From Maridesulfovibrio hydrothermalis AM13 = DSM 14728 (GTDB lineage Bacteria > Desulfobacterota > Desulfovibrionia > Desulfovibrionales > Desulfovibrionaceae): DNA of 64,000 bases. Below are positions 49,754 through 59,161 of this stretch, piece after piece. The first letter of the stretch is position 1, and the number at the start of each line of letters is the position of its first letter. The notes under the pieces are model-generated. The model made no database searches and was not told the origin of the DNA. It saw only the letters and a program-made list of their open reading frames with translations. The stretch spans positions 1,768,370 to 1,832,369 of the forward strand of contig NC_020055.1 in assembly GCF_000331025.1 (NCBI RefSeq), in the 5' to 3' direction. The translations under genes and the position numbers were made by a program.

Positions 49754-50440
49754 ATGATTGTCAACAAGAAAGAATTCACAGGCGGTCTGGCCCTTCTCGG
49801 ACTGTTCTTTATAGTCCTTTTTATAATGTTTCAGCCCATGTTCGATGGTAAAAATTCCATGGCCTACCTTGATGCCATGTACAACTCGATTTCCAAAGGA
49901 TCTGTTTATTACATCCCCGCTATGCGTGAAGATGTTAAGGAATTAGATAATAAAGAACTCACTCTCAAGCTTGAATACAGCTCGGCTATACAGGCGCAGC
50001 AGTCTGAAAAGCTTTTCAAGACTGCCGGAGTAAAGACCAGCCTTAACGGCAAGACTCTTGATGTCAGCGGCTCTATTGCGACCATACTAAATGCCAGCCT
50101 TGATGATGCGGACCTCATGTACCACAACGACGCGCAGGGCATTACTGATAAGTATGGAATCGAAGCCAAACGAGCCACCTTTAACTGGTGGACCAGCCTC
50201 GGACTGATAGAAAAGGCTCTTAACGCTCAGGAAGAGTTTAAGACCGGCAAAGTAACCTCCACCGTTTTGAAGAAGGCCGTTGAGACTGCATATAACTATT
50301 ATGAAATTGAGCCTATGCAGATCATGGATAAGCTCGGACTGGTTATCTTCTCACTGGCATTCTATGTGTTCTACACTTTGTGGTACGGTTTCGCCATCCT
50401 GTTTGTCTTCGAAGGATGGGGACTTAATATAGGTCATTAG
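49754..50440 (+). CDS. Membrane protein paired with the TSUP permease
   Basis: The 228-residue protein has an N-terminal membrane helix (GLALLGLFFIVLFIMFQPMF) and a hydrophobic C-terminal helix (LGLVIFSLAFYVFYTLWYGFAILFVF). Between them is a ~150-residue extracytoplasmic domain with acidic and polar character. I do not recognise the family. Strong GAGGAGG before the ATG and a one-base gap to the TSUP gene suggest an accessory subunit of the permease. Confidence 0.75.
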   Translation: MIVNKKEFTGGLALLGLFFIVLFIMFQPMFDGKNSMAYLDAMYNSISKGSVYYIPAMREDVKELDNKELTLKLEYSSAIQAQQSEKLFKTAGVKTSLNGKTLDVSGSIATILNASLDDADLMYHNDAQGITDKYGIEAKRATFNWWTSLGLIEKALNAQEEFKTGKVTSTVLKKAVETAYNYYEIEPMQIMDKLGLVIFSLAFYVFYTLWYGFAILFVFEGWGLNIGH

Positions 50441-50760
50441 CTGATCTATTACTGTACCCCCTAACAAGTGGACGGTCCGGCTACCTCCAGTGCCGGACCG
50501 TCCATTCTCTTAAAATCAGAACCCATTCAATGGGCCTACGCGTTAAGTTGAATTAAATTCCGAGACCGGAAAAAGCGGCATATCTTTTTTATACTTAAAC
50601 GGGAATTCTGGGTGGTTGGAATCAGTTCCAACTGTGTAAAAATATTTTGATTTTAACGCGGAACGTCTCCCCAATTCTGGCTGCATATTTTACTTGCCTT
50701 TTACGGAAATAGTTTACTCGTTTATGATTTCACTCTATTCTTGAAAATGAGGTAATTACA
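50441..50760. other. Intergenic region between the permease unit and the second kinase
   Basis: It contains the terminator at 50470-50503 and otherwise no supported gene or known operator. Confidence 0.4.
50470..50503 (+). terminator. Terminator after the TSUP pair
   Basis: GGACGGTCCGGC and GCCGGACCGTCC form a perfect 12-bp stem with a 10-base loop, followed by ATTCTCTT. Confidence 0.7.
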
Positions 50761-52257
50761 ATGAACCTTCAGGAATATTACGACACTATAATGCAGCTCA
50801 GCCACGGCATAGTGGTTACTCTCGATTTAAATGGAGAGATTATTCACGGCAATTCTCGATTGGAATCCCTTACCGGTTATTCCATGAAAGAGCTTGCCGG
50901 ACAGGATTGGTTTGAGACTTTTGTATCGTCAGAGAAGCGTAACGAATCTCGCAAGGAAGTCTTTGAAAAGAGCAGAGACAAAGATATATCCAAGGTCTCA
51001 GGGGCAATCAGTACCAAAGACGGGGATAAAGTTTATATAGACTGGAATCTTAAACCGCTGACTGATTCCAATGGCAGGATTATCAGTATCCTTTGTGTAG
51101 GTCAGGACGTGACCGCGCATATGCTGCGCCAGAAAGGACTTCTGCGTGAAAGGTTTACCCTTATCGAACGTAATAAGGAGCTTAACTGCCTTTACGAGAT
51201 AAGCAGGCTGGGCGGTGACATGAAGCTGGGGCTTAAAGAAACTTTGAAAAACATAGTTAATCTTCTGCCGTCCGGTTTTCAGCATCCGGATAAAACGCAT
51301 ATCCGGTTACGCATGGGAAGTTTAAGCTGGCAAACGGAAGGTTATAAAAAGACAGAGGATATTCTGGTTGAACCTATTTATACCAGCAAGGATATTCGCG
51401 GGGCTTTGACTGTTGCAGTTGAATCGCAGGGAGACAACCGCAAGGGGGAGTCTGCTTTTATTGATGATGAAAAAGATCTTTTGACCACAGCTGCGCAGCA
51501 GATTGCAATCATTGTTTCTAAAAAGGAAATTAAATCCGCAAAACTGGAGCTTGAAAACCAGCTCCGTCAGGCGGACCGGTTGGCAAAAATAGGGCAGTTT
51601 TCAGCCGGGGTGGCTCATGAAATCAATGAACCTCTGGCAAATATTCTGGGCTATGCCCAGCTTGCCTTGCAGACACCTGAACTGCCGGATCAGGTACAGA
51701 TGGACTTGGGAAATATTGTAGATTCCTCGTTGCATGCACGTGAAATTATTAAAAAGATAATGTTTTTCAGCCGCCAGTTACCGCCGCAGTTGTTGCCTAC
51801 TAATCTTAATGACACCATCAGTCAGGCTTTGCGGATTACTGAAACGGCAGCTAAACGGAACAGTATTAATATTATCTGTGATTTTGATGAAAACCTCCCT
51901 CCGGTTCCGGCTGACCCGCAACACATCAAGCAGGTTATTGTGAATCTGGCTGCCAACGCCATTCAGGCTATGGGAGAGGGAGGGACTTTAACAATAAAAA
52001 CCCTCAATAATAAAAATGATGTCTATGTCATAGTGGAAGATAATGGACCGGGCATTCCGCCGGAAGAGCTGAAACAGATTTTCAATCCTTTTTATACAAC
52101 TAAAGATGTAGATAAAGGAACAGGACTTGGCCTTTCAGTCGTGCTTGGGATTGTGAAGGCCCATAAGGGATTCATTCAGGTTCATAGCGAGCCGGGTGAA
52201 GGAACGCGTTTTGAAATTGTTTTTCCCTGCTTGCAGAATAACTTAACGGACGATTAA
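50761..52257 (+). CDS. Cytoplasmic PAS-GAF-like histidine kinase
   Basis: The 498-residue kinase has no membrane helix. Residues ~8-120 form a PAS domain (SHGIVVTLDLNGEIIHGNSRLESLTGYSMKELAG). A GAF-like region follows at ~135-260. HisKA has IGQFSAGVAHEINEPLANILGYAQLAL, and the HATPase has VEDNGPGIPPEELKQIFNPFYTTK and GTGLGLSVVLGI. Its stop overlaps the start of an NtrC-type regulator by one base, so the two form a cognate pair. Confidence 0.93.
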   Translation: MNLQEYYDTIMQLSHGIVVTLDLNGEIIHGNSRLESLTGYSMKELAGQDWFETFVSSEKRNESRKEVFEKSRDKDISKVSGAISTKDGDKVYIDWNLKPLTDSNGRIISILCVGQDVTAHMLRQKGLLRERFTLIERNKELNCLYEISRLGGDMKLGLKETLKNIVNLLPSGFQHPDKTHIRLRMGSLSWQTEGYKKTEDILVEPIYTSKDIRGALTVAVESQGDNRKGESAFIDDEKDLLTTAAQQIAIIVSKKEIKSAKLELENQLRQADRLAKIGQFSAGVAHEINEPLANILGYAQLALQTPELPDQVQMDLGNIVDSSLHAREIIKKIMFFSRQLPPQLLPTNLNDTISQALRITETAAKRNSINIICDFDENLPPVPADPQHIKQVIVNLAANAIQAMGEGGTLTIKTLNNKNDVYVIVEDNGPGIPPEELKQIFNPFYTTKDVDKGTGLGLSVVLGIVKAHKGFIQVHSEPGEGTRFEIVFPCLQNNLTDD

Positions 52258-53588
52258 TGAGCGAAAAAATAAAAATACTTGCAGTGGATGACAGCAAAAG
52301 CACTCTGGAAGTGCTTAAAAGAAATCTTGAATCAAGCGGTTACGAGGTGCTTACCTCTTTGCGGGTTGATGAGGCCCTGCCGCTGCTTGATGAATACGAT
52401 ATAGATATTGTCATTACTGATTTCCGGATGCCTCAGGCTACCGGTCTGGATTTGATCAAACATGTACGCGATAATCATCGCGACGTGGAAATAATGATGA
52501 TCACCGGCTATCCGTCAATATCCGGTGCGGTTGAGGCTATTAAGGATGGTGCAGGGGAATACCTGCCCAAGCCTTTTACCGCCGAAGAGCTGCTCACCGC
52601 AATGGACCGTATTGTGGCGCGGGTTAACAGGCGTAAAGTCGTAAAATCAGCTGAAAGCAGTGAAGAGAATTACGGAATTATCGGCAATTCACCGGAAATG
52701 CAGCTTGTGTTCAGACGTATCGGCAAGGCTGCCAGCACCAGTGCCAATGTGCTTATCACCGGGGATTCCGGAACTGGTAAAGAGCTGGTTGCGCGGGCTG
52801 TGCACTATCACAGTGATCGCAGGGCGGCTCCTTTTGTCCCGGTTAACTGCGCGGCTATTCCTGATTCGTTGGTTGAAAGTGAACTTTTCGGGCATGTAAA
52901 AGGAGCTTTTACCGGAGCGAAGGATGCGCGTGCAGGGTTCTTTGAAATCGCCAATGGCGGCACGGTTTTTCTTGATGAAATAGGTGATGCCAGTCCGAAC
53001 ATGCAGGCCAAGCTTTTGCGGGTTTTGCAGTCCAAGGAATTTTGCAAAGTCGGCTCAAGCGTGGTCCATACCGTGGATACCCGTATTCTGGCCGCAACAC
53101 ATAAAAAATTGAAAATGCTTGTTGATGAAGGTTCATTTCGTGAGGATCTTTATTATCGTTTGAATGTCGTTGATATACCGGTTCCATCCCTCGCAGGGAG
53201 AGGTGATGATATTCTGACTTTGATCAGAGATTTTCTGGTTAAATTCTCCACTTCCATGCAGCGGCCCACACCCGGAATAACTGATGAAGCTCTGCAAGCG
53301 TTACGTAAGCATTCGTGGCCCGGAAATGTACGTGAACTGGAAAATCTTATTCAGCGGCTGGTCGTGATAGTAGATCATGATCCTATCGAAGTAACAGACC
53401 TGCCCGAAAGCATGCGTTTTAGCCTTCCCGTAGATGGGCGGGTTGACCGGTCTCTTGCAGAGATGGAACGCGATCATATCAAAAACGTGCTCGCCATGAC
53501 CAACAACAATAAGACGCGCGCTGCCGAGATACTTGGAATCAACCGCAAAACACTGCGTGAAAAGTTAAAGCGGATGGGGGCGAATTAG
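52257..53588 (+). CDS. Sigma-54-dependent response regulator (NtrC family)
   Basis: The 443-residue regulator has a receiver (VDDSKSTLEVLKRNLESSG; Asp in IVITDFRMPQATGLD), then an AAA+ domain with Walker A GDSGTGKE, the sigma-54 contact motif GAFTGA, GGTVFLDEIGDASP and the R-finger segment. A Fis-type helix-turn-helix ends it (NNNKTRAAEILGINRKTLREKLKRM). It activates RNA polymerase sigma-54 at distant enhancers. No clear -24/-12 promoter was seen nearby, so targets are unknown. Confidence 0.95.
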   Translation: MSEKIKILAVDDSKSTLEVLKRNLESSGYEVLTSLRVDEALPLLDEYDIDIVITDFRMPQATGLDLIKHVRDNHRDVEIMMITGYPSISGAVEAIKDGAGEYLPKPFTAEELLTAMDRIVARVNRRKVVKSAESSEENYGIIGNSPEMQLVFRRIGKAASTSANVLITGDSGTGKELVARAVHYHSDRRAAPFVPVNCAAIPDSLVESELFGHVKGAFTGAKDARAGFFEIANGGTVFLDEIGDASPNMQAKLLRVLQSKEFCKVGSSVVHTVDTRILAATHKKLKMLVDEGSFREDLYYRLNVVDIPVPSLAGRGDDILTLIRDFLVKFSTSMQRPTPGITDEALQALRKHSWPGNVRELENLIQRLVVIVDHDPIEVTDLPESMRFSLPVDGRVDRSLAEMERDHIKNVLAMTNNNKTRAAEILGINRKTLREKLKRMGAN

Positions 53589-53762
53589 GTGGTTTGTGAT
53601 CCGGAACAGGTCACAAGCTTATCGTTTTACAGTTAAAATTGATGAATGAATATGAGTTAGATGAATAAATTGTAATGAATTATGAGATTAGTTCGTGACT
53701 GCGCATGTGTATTCAAGCATAATTTCAGGGAGGGGCGGCTATAAGTTTGTGAGGTAGGTTAA

Positions 53763-54377
53763 ATGATGAAGATTTCTTACGCAATTTTTCTGATTACAGT
53801 TTTTATTATGCAGAATGTTTCGGCGCATGCAGGTTTTACGCCTTATGGCAGGATCTATAAAGCAGCAAAAGATGACCGCGCATATTTGACACAGGCGCAG
53901 GACAGCCGGCTGCAACTGAAACTGCGTAAATCACTGTTCCTTAAAGATTCATCTACTTTGATGAGCATAAGCAGCTATGTTTTTCTCGGGCACGGTTTTC
54001 TAGTGGGAGAGACTGAAAGTGAAACCGTGCGTGAAGAGTTGATCGAATCAGCTAAAAAGGTATCCGGGCTTAGCGGGATAAGTTTTTATCTGCCTGTGAA
54101 GAATGCAGATCAAGCTGTATCTGAAACCTCATCTGCTCTTGAAATCAAACTGGGCGGGATGTTTGAACCGGATTATCCTTCATCGAAGTTGACCATAAAA
54201 GTAGTACAAAATGCTGTTGTTGTCCTCGGGATTCTTGCGCCCGAAGAACAGAAGAAGGTCTTAGAATCTTTAAAAAAAATATCCGGCTCAAACAAAATAA
54301 TCAATTTTCTTCAAGCCCCTGTCCCGGGGGAATCCAAAAGGCAGCGCAGAAGGCCGCTTCGAGATCTGTTTAACTAG
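53763..54377 (+). CDS. Secreted BON-domain protein
   Basis: The 204-residue protein has a signal peptide (MMKISYAIFLITVFIMQNVSAHA). A BON domain follows, visible as DSRLQLKLRKSLFLKDSSTLMSISSYVFLGHGFLVGETESETVREELIESAKKVSGLSGI, and then a weaker second repeat in VVQNAVVVLGILAPEEQKKVLESLKKISG. The C-terminus is strongly basic (KRQRRRPLRDLFN). BON proteins attach to phospholipid or outer-membrane surfaces. It is a single gene. Confidence 0.8.
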   Translation: MMKISYAIFLITVFIMQNVSAHAGFTPYGRIYKAAKDDRAYLTQAQDSRLQLKLRKSLFLKDSSTLMSISSYVFLGHGFLVGETESETVREELIESAKKVSGLSGISFYLPVKNADQAVSETSSALEIKLGGMFEPDYPSSKLTIKVVQNAVVVLGILAPEEQKKVLESLKKISGSNKIINFLQAPVPGESKRQRRRPLRDLFN

Positions 54378-54526
54378 GTGGATGAACAAATGAACGCTGT
54401 TTATCTTTTTTGCCAGACCTGACAGCGTCCATCAAAATCATCTGATTAAAAAGACACTCTTTATGACTTTCTAATGGTCCCTTAATTGTGGGGGATCTTA
54501 GTGACATACTTGATAACTGCATCATT

Positions 54527-54844
54527 CTATTCTTTTTCATTAATATATTCGCGCAGGGCGCAGCACAGCTGGTCCGGACATGATGTGCTCTTTTTGCCAC
54601 AGGTAATGCCGCTTAATTTTCTGATGATATCCTCCAGTTCCATCCCTTCAGTAAGTGCTGACACAGCCTTGAGATTTCCATCGCAGCCGCCTGTAAAGTT
54701 GAGGTAGCTCAGCTTTCCATCTTCAACTGCAAAGTTGATCTGCTTTGCACATACACCTTTCGGGATGAAAATTTCTGTGCCTGCTGGAGTGGTGAGGCTT
54801 TCGGGAGGAGTCATAATGTTTGGCTGTATGGTGATATTTTCCAT
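54527..54844 (-). CDS. TSCPD-domain protein (TIGR03905 type)
   Basis: The 105-residue protein shows the TSCPD domain: a beta-rich start, FTGGCDGNLKAVSALTEGMELEDIIRKLSGITCGKKSTSCPDQLCCALREYI. The conserved Cys and Pro of TSCPD are present. The domain occurs in the C-terminus of some ribonucleotide reductases and in stand-alone redox proteins of anaerobes. AGGATCAAAC precedes the Met at 54844; the longer frame is not supported. Its role is unknown. Confidence 0.85.
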   Translation of the reverse strand: MENITIQPNIMTPPESLTTPAGTEIFIPKGVCAKQINFAVEDGKLSYLNFTGGCDGNLKAVSALTEGMELEDIIRKLSGITCGKKSTSCPDQLCCALREYINEKE

Positions 54845-55098
54845 GTTTGATCCTGTGTGTTGATTTAAGTCATGTCCGCGGTATTTGTTTACGGATAAGA
54901 TATTATTCAGATTAATGAAAAGTGCGTTTGCAACGTTGTATTTTCCATCATGAAAATGAAGCATGGTCAACAGGGGTACTCGCTGTTATGTTCTGTCTAC
55001 CGGCTGTTCTGCTTGATGATATAGGGGTGCTGTTTTAATTAAGAAGCATCTTTGGGTTGCTGAAATTAGATTATGAGGAAAAGGATCGGAAAATATAT

Positions 55099-56463
55099 AT
55101 GCCAGTCTCCATAGAAATTCAGGGTGAAAAAGAGAAAATGAAAGATTTGATTGCTCCTGCAAAGCTGTCTTATCCAACCAGATTGCAGGTCGAAGTTACC
55201 ACCCGCTGCAATATGCGGTGTGCGATGTGTGTTAAATCAGCCGCAGGCAGCGATATTGTTGAAGATAATTTGAATTTCGAGATGTTTAGAAAATTAGGCC
55301 CTGCTTTGGAGCATTGCGAGGCCCTTGTTTTGAACGGTATAGGGGAGCCGCTGCTTAACCCTGAACTGGCTGAGATGGCTGCTTTTGCGCGTAAACGTAT
55401 GCCGGATAATGGCTGGATTGGGTTTCAGACTAATGGGCTTTTGTTTACTGAAGAAGTTGCAGAGCGGCTTGTCTGTGCGGGGGTGGATACGTTTTGTATT
55501 TCAGTTGACTCCCTCGAAGCCGGTGGTAGCGGGGGCGAGCTTCACGGGCAGACCAGTGTGGAGCGTCTGGCCCGGACTTTTGCTCTGCTGCGGGGGGCCG
55601 GTGAAAAATGCGGGCGTAAAATAAACCTAGGTGTTGAGTTTGTTTTGATGGCTGAAACCGCAGCTCAGTTGCCAGCGGTTATCGATTGGGCGGCAGGGCA
55701 GGGAGCCGGATTTGTGATCGGTTCGCATGTTCTTGCTCATGATAAATCCATACAGGGACAGTCTCTTTTTAATCCCAACACCCGTAAGGCCACGGCCATT
55801 TTTGATAAGTGGCAAAGTCGTGCTAAAGAGTCGGGCCTTGATTTGCATGATTATTATAAAATCGTCTGGAAATTTTTGAAAACAGAACCGGAAAAGATAC
55901 TTGCCGGACTGGTCAAGAGGATGCTGACCGAGGCAAAGGAGCAAGGTATCTGGGTGCATTTTCGCAGTTTACTGGATTGGGATAAACGGGGTCGGTCCGG
56001 TGACGGCAATGCCATATCTGACATTTTTCAGCGTGCTGAGATATTGGCAGTGGAGCTTGGTGTTGAGTTACGCCTTCCGCCGCTTATGGCTTTGGATGAT
56101 TTGCATTGTCGTTTTGTTGAGGGGGGAGCTGCTTTTGTCACTTCGCAGGGTGATGTCAGTCCCTGTCAGTTTTTATGGCACGGCTACACCTGTTATCTGG
56201 ATGGCAGTGAAAAGCAGGTGAAGTCCCGTCTTTTCGGGAACCTTGCAGAAAATGATTTTGCTGAAATATGGCGCAGTGCTTCCTACGCAGATTTCCGCAG
56301 TGCAGTGCTTGAATATGATTATCCGTACTGTTCAAACTGCCCGCTTGTGCCTTGTGATGATATCAGGGGCAGCTCATATGATTTTGAAGCTGACTGTCAT
56401 GGGGCTGTTGTTCCTTGCGGACATTGTCCGTGGGCTATGGGAGGATTACAGTGTTTGCTGTAA
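55099..56463 (+). CDS. Radical SAM protein with SPASM-like C-terminal cysteines
   Basis: The radical SAM cluster motif is CNMRCAMC (TTRCNMRCAMCVKS), followed by NGIGEPLLNPEL and a TNG motif. The C-terminal third has a SPASM-like set of cysteines (CQFLWHGYTC, CSNCPLVPC, CHGAVVPCGHCPWAMGGLQC) that should bind additional Fe-S clusters. This architecture is that of peptide or cofactor maturases, including those linked to tungsten enzymes; a specific call is not justified. The start is uncertain: the frame extends to a TTG at 55057, and ATGs at 55099 and 55138 are alternatives. No precursor peptide was found nearby. Confidence 0.75.
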   Translation: MPVSIEIQGEKEKMKDLIAPAKLSYPTRLQVEVTTRCNMRCAMCVKSAAGSDIVEDNLNFEMFRKLGPALEHCEALVLNGIGEPLLNPELAEMAAFARKRMPDNGWIGFQTNGLLFTEEVAERLVCAGVDTFCISVDSLEAGGSGGELHGQTSVERLARTFALLRGAGEKCGRKINLGVEFVLMAETAAQLPAVIDWAAGQGAGFVIGSHVLAHDKSIQGQSLFNPNTRKATAIFDKWQSRAKESGLDLHDYYKIVWKFLKTEPEKILAGLVKRMLTEAKEQGIWVHFRSLLDWDKRGRSGDGNAISDIFQRAEILAVELGVELRLPPLMALDDLHCRFVEGGAAFVTSQGDVSPCQFLWHGYTCYLDGSEKQVKSRLFGNLAENDFAEIWRSASYADFRSAVLEYDYPYCSNCPLVPCDDIRGSSYDFEADCHGAVVPCGHCPWAMGGLQCLL

Positions 56464-56777
56464 TGGCCTGTCCAGATTGATAGAAGAGAGACAATAATTT
56501 CTTTTGCGATATTTAGCATCTTGCACTATTGCTTCCGTTGATGACTGACAGTTTAAATTTGATGAACGGCTGTAAAAACGGCTTGCTGAAATAAGTCTAT
56601 GCGGTCATGATCATTGCCTCTGAAAATAGGACGATGTCTGTCCGGAATCAGAGCCGGATTTTCTCAACTGGTGATTCCTTTTTACGGACACCTTGATGAC
56701 GTTCTGGATATTTAATTGCGGCTGAGACGGAATTTCCTCCTTCCTTCGAACCTTTCTATTTCAATGGCAGTCAGTTT
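56464..56777. other. 314-bp non-coding stretch before the S41 protease
   Basis: No gene, RNA or clear regulatory motif is visible; it presumably holds the protease promoter. Confidence 0.4.
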
Positions 56778-58268
56778 ATGAGCCTAATGCAAAATACATT
56801 TAAAAACGTATTATTCCCAAGGCGGCATGTTGTAATTCTTTTTGCCTGCATGTCGTTTTTTTTACTTAGCGGCAATACCGGGTGTGGAACCAATTATGAG
56901 CTTCCCCCTTTTAAGCTTCCAAGTGACGGTGATTATACTAACATGAGCTTTTTAGGGGCTTATGATGCCTTTCATGCGCAAATCTCAGAGCAGTATGCCT
57001 TTGGAGAGTGGAAAAATGTAGACTGGAGCGGGATAAATAATAGCATCCGGCCTAAAATAGTTCTCGCTGACGCTGCCAATAGTGAAGACGACTATGTTAC
57101 AGCACTGCTTGAATATACCAGATCCATACCGGATGGACATGTTCACTGGGGTGATAAGATGGCATTTTTTATTAGTACTATAAATAATGCCAGTTATGGG
57201 TTTGGGATGATCGGTCTTGATAATGGTCAGGTGATTGCTAATGTTGTTACCGCTGGAGGGCCGGCTGCGCTTGGAGGGATGAGTGTTGGCGATGTGATTT
57301 TAGAGTGGAATGACGTTCCTATTGCAACTGCTTTAACACAGGCTTCAAATCTGTGGCGTCCTAACCCTGCATCAATTGCAACAAATGAGCTTTCACTTCT
57401 CGAAAAATATAGAGCACTTGTCCTTGATCCTGTGAATACAGTGAGCAAAGTAAAATTTTCAAAATCAGACGGATCGGGAACGGTTACAGCAGTACTGACA
57501 GCACTGGCCGATGGCAATGCTATTTTAAATACCACTAAATTGTGGAACGAAGTTGATGGAGCAAACCTGATTACATACAAAGTGCTTCCTAGCGGATACG
57601 GCTATATTATGGTGGGCGCACTGGAAGATGAAAATGTTTCTGAGAAGGAGCTTTCTGCCAAATTCAAAGAAGCAATGGTCTACTTAACAGATAGGGACGT
57701 TCCGGGATTGATCATTGATCTTCGTGGGAACAGTGGAGGATCTGATGATCTGGCTGCCGAAATTTCCGGCTATTTTTATTCCCAGAGAACCATCTATGAG
57801 TATCAAAGTTTTTATAACGCTCTGACCGGACAATTTGAAGTTATTGTTCCCAATGCTGCCGGTGATGGTATTATCGATAGAAATAGGCCTTTATATATTG
57901 TTCCGCAGCTTCCCCAGTTCACTCGTAATGTAGTGGCTATTGTGAACCCTGACAGTGTCAGCTCGGCAGAAGGTGTTGCCATGACAATTAAAAATCTGCC
58001 ACAGGGACATGTGGTAAGCATCTATGGCACTAACGGGTCTTTCGGTATGACAGGTGGAAAGGCGTTGATGCCCCGTAGTTATGAAATTGAATTTCCTCAC
58101 GGCCGCTCCCTTGATAAAAACGGGGAGATTCAACTGGACAGCAAAGACGGAATCGGCGGTGTAACTCCGGATATCCTTGTTCCACGTACTTCTGCTAATA
58201 TGATTGATTATGCGAACAGAGTAGATGTAGAATTGAAAGCTGCTGTCGCATATCTGCAAGGGTTGTAA
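56778..58268 (+). CDS. S41-family (tail-specific/CTP) protease, lipoprotein
   Basis: The 496-residue protein has a signal peptide with a lipobox ending near Cys36 (LSGNTGC). A PDZ-like domain lies around residues 140-190 (VANVVTAGGPAALGGMSVGDVILEWNDVPI). The S41 catalytic core has LIIDLRGNSGGSDDLAAEI and NPDSVSSAEGVAMTIKNL, where the Ser of SSAEG is the expected nucleophile; TPDILVPRT ends the domain. It should cleave proteins or act as a C-terminal processing protease at the cell envelope. It is a single gene with terminators downstream. Confidence 0.85.
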   Translation: MSLMQNTFKNVLFPRRHVVILFACMSFFLLSGNTGCGTNYELPPFKLPSDGDYTNMSFLGAYDAFHAQISEQYAFGEWKNVDWSGINNSIRPKIVLADAANSEDDYVTALLEYTRSIPDGHVHWGDKMAFFISTINNASYGFGMIGLDNGQVIANVVTAGGPAALGGMSVGDVILEWNDVPIATALTQASNLWRPNPASIATNELSLLEKYRALVLDPVNTVSKVKFSKSDGSGTVTAVLTALADGNAILNTTKLWNEVDGANLITYKVLPSGYGYIMVGALEDENVSEKELSAKFKEAMVYLTDRDVPGLIIDLRGNSGGSDDLAAEISGYFYSQRTIYEYQSFYNALTGQFEVIVPNAAGDGIIDRNRPLYIVPQLPQFTRNVVAIVNPDSVSSAEGVAMTIKNLPQGHVVSIYGTNGSFGMTGGKALMPRSYEIEFPHGRSLDKNGEIQLDSKDGIGGVTPDILVPRTSANMIDYANRVDVELKAAVAYLQGL

Positions 58269-58306
58269 TTAAAGTCCTTTACCACAGCAGAATGTAGTGG
58301 CTTTCA

Positions 58307-58331
58307 AACTAAGTCAGAGCCTGACTTAGTT
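58307..58331 (+). terminator. Small perfect hairpin after the S41 gene
   Basis: AACTAAGTCAG / CTGACTTAGTT form an 11-bp stem with an AGC loop; there is no T-run. Confidence 0.45.
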
Positions 58332-58433
58332 AGCTCAATTTCCTATAGCGAAATCACCATTTCGTAGTTTTTTTTGAGATTCAAGCGCATATTTAAAAAA
58401 AGTAAAAGTATAGCCAATCATGATTCTATATCC

Positions 58434-58464
58434 GGGCCGGCCTCAAACGAGGCCGGCCCTTTTT
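58434..58464 (+). terminator. Rho-independent terminator before the AraC unit
   Basis: GGGCCGGCCTC and GAGGCCGGCCC pair with an AAAC loop and are followed by TTTTT. Confidence 0.85.
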
Positions 58465-58606
58465 GGGGCTTAAATTACAGGTCGTTTGAAGTGGATATTT
58501 TTATGTTCCGGGAATTATTTAGATTGGTGGTAAATTTACTACACGGCGTTGTAATTTTACAAAAAACAGTATATCAATAAATTATATGTTAATAATTATT
58601 ATTTTA

Positions 58607-58621
58607 GCGTAATTATTACGC
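58607..58621. promoter_or_regulatory. Palindromic candidate operator upstream of the AraC gene
   Basis: GCGTAAT-T-ATTACGC is a perfect 15-base palindrome about 50 bases before the AraC-type start. It lies in a very AT-rich promoter region and could be an autoregulatory site; this is inference. Confidence 0.4.
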
Positions 58622-58670
58622 ATGTATAACAGATAGTTGTTTGAATAATTATATAAGGAAGGACAACGCT

Positions 58671-59072
58671 TTGCCCAGATCTCTTACTCGCCTACCGTCG
58701 GCAGATACGCTTAGCCCATATGTGCTTGCAGCTGTTGATCATATCTTGGAACATTTTTCGACTATTTACTCCATTGAAGAGGTCTCAGGGGCTATTGGTT
58801 GTAATTATCACACCTTACGGGGACGTTTCCGCCGTGAAACTGGTTTGACGATGAAAAAATATCTCAGTTTAGTGCGTCTGGAAAAATCTTGTGAGCTTCT
58901 GCAAGACCCTGTAATTCAAGTCAAAGAGATCGCATGGAAGGTCGGCTATAATAATGAAAGCCATTTCACGCAGGTTTTCCGCCAGACCTTTGGGCGTCAA
59001 CCCTCTATATACCGCTCAATTCTTCTCAGCAGACGTCTTGCGACTGTTTTTGGTGAGATTCATTCTGAATAG
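58671..59072 (+). CDS. AraC-family DNA-binding regulator without a sensor domain
   Basis: The 133-residue protein has both AraC helix-turn-helix motifs: YSIEEVSGAIGCNYHTLRGRFRRETGLTMKKYLSLVRLEKS and IQVKEIAWKVGYNNESHFTQVFRQTFGRQPSIYR. It lacks the N-terminal ligand domain. The most likely start is TTG at 58671, preceded by AAGGAAGGA at a good distance; the longer frame begins at a TTG at 58641. It lies directly upstream of the vWA and tubulin-like genes on the same strand and probably controls them. Confidence 0.85.
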   Translation: MPRSLTRLPSADTLSPYVLAAVDHILEHFSTIYSIEEVSGAIGCNYHTLRGRFRRETGLTMKKYLSLVRLEKSCELLQDPVIQVKEIAWKVGYNNESHFTQVFRQTFGRQPSIYRSILLSRRLATVFGEIHSE

Positions 59073-59161
59073 CTCAATCAATTTTTTTAATCAGAAATTG
59101 ATACCAAAAACAGTTTATTTATATTTATAAATTTGAGAACCTCTGCTCAAGGAGGATTTTC

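Noticed and set aside
50580-50760. Sigma-54 promoter in front of the kinase-NtrC pair (TGGC...TTGC-like sequence)
   Set aside because: The spacing between GG and GC is 15 bases, not the required 10.
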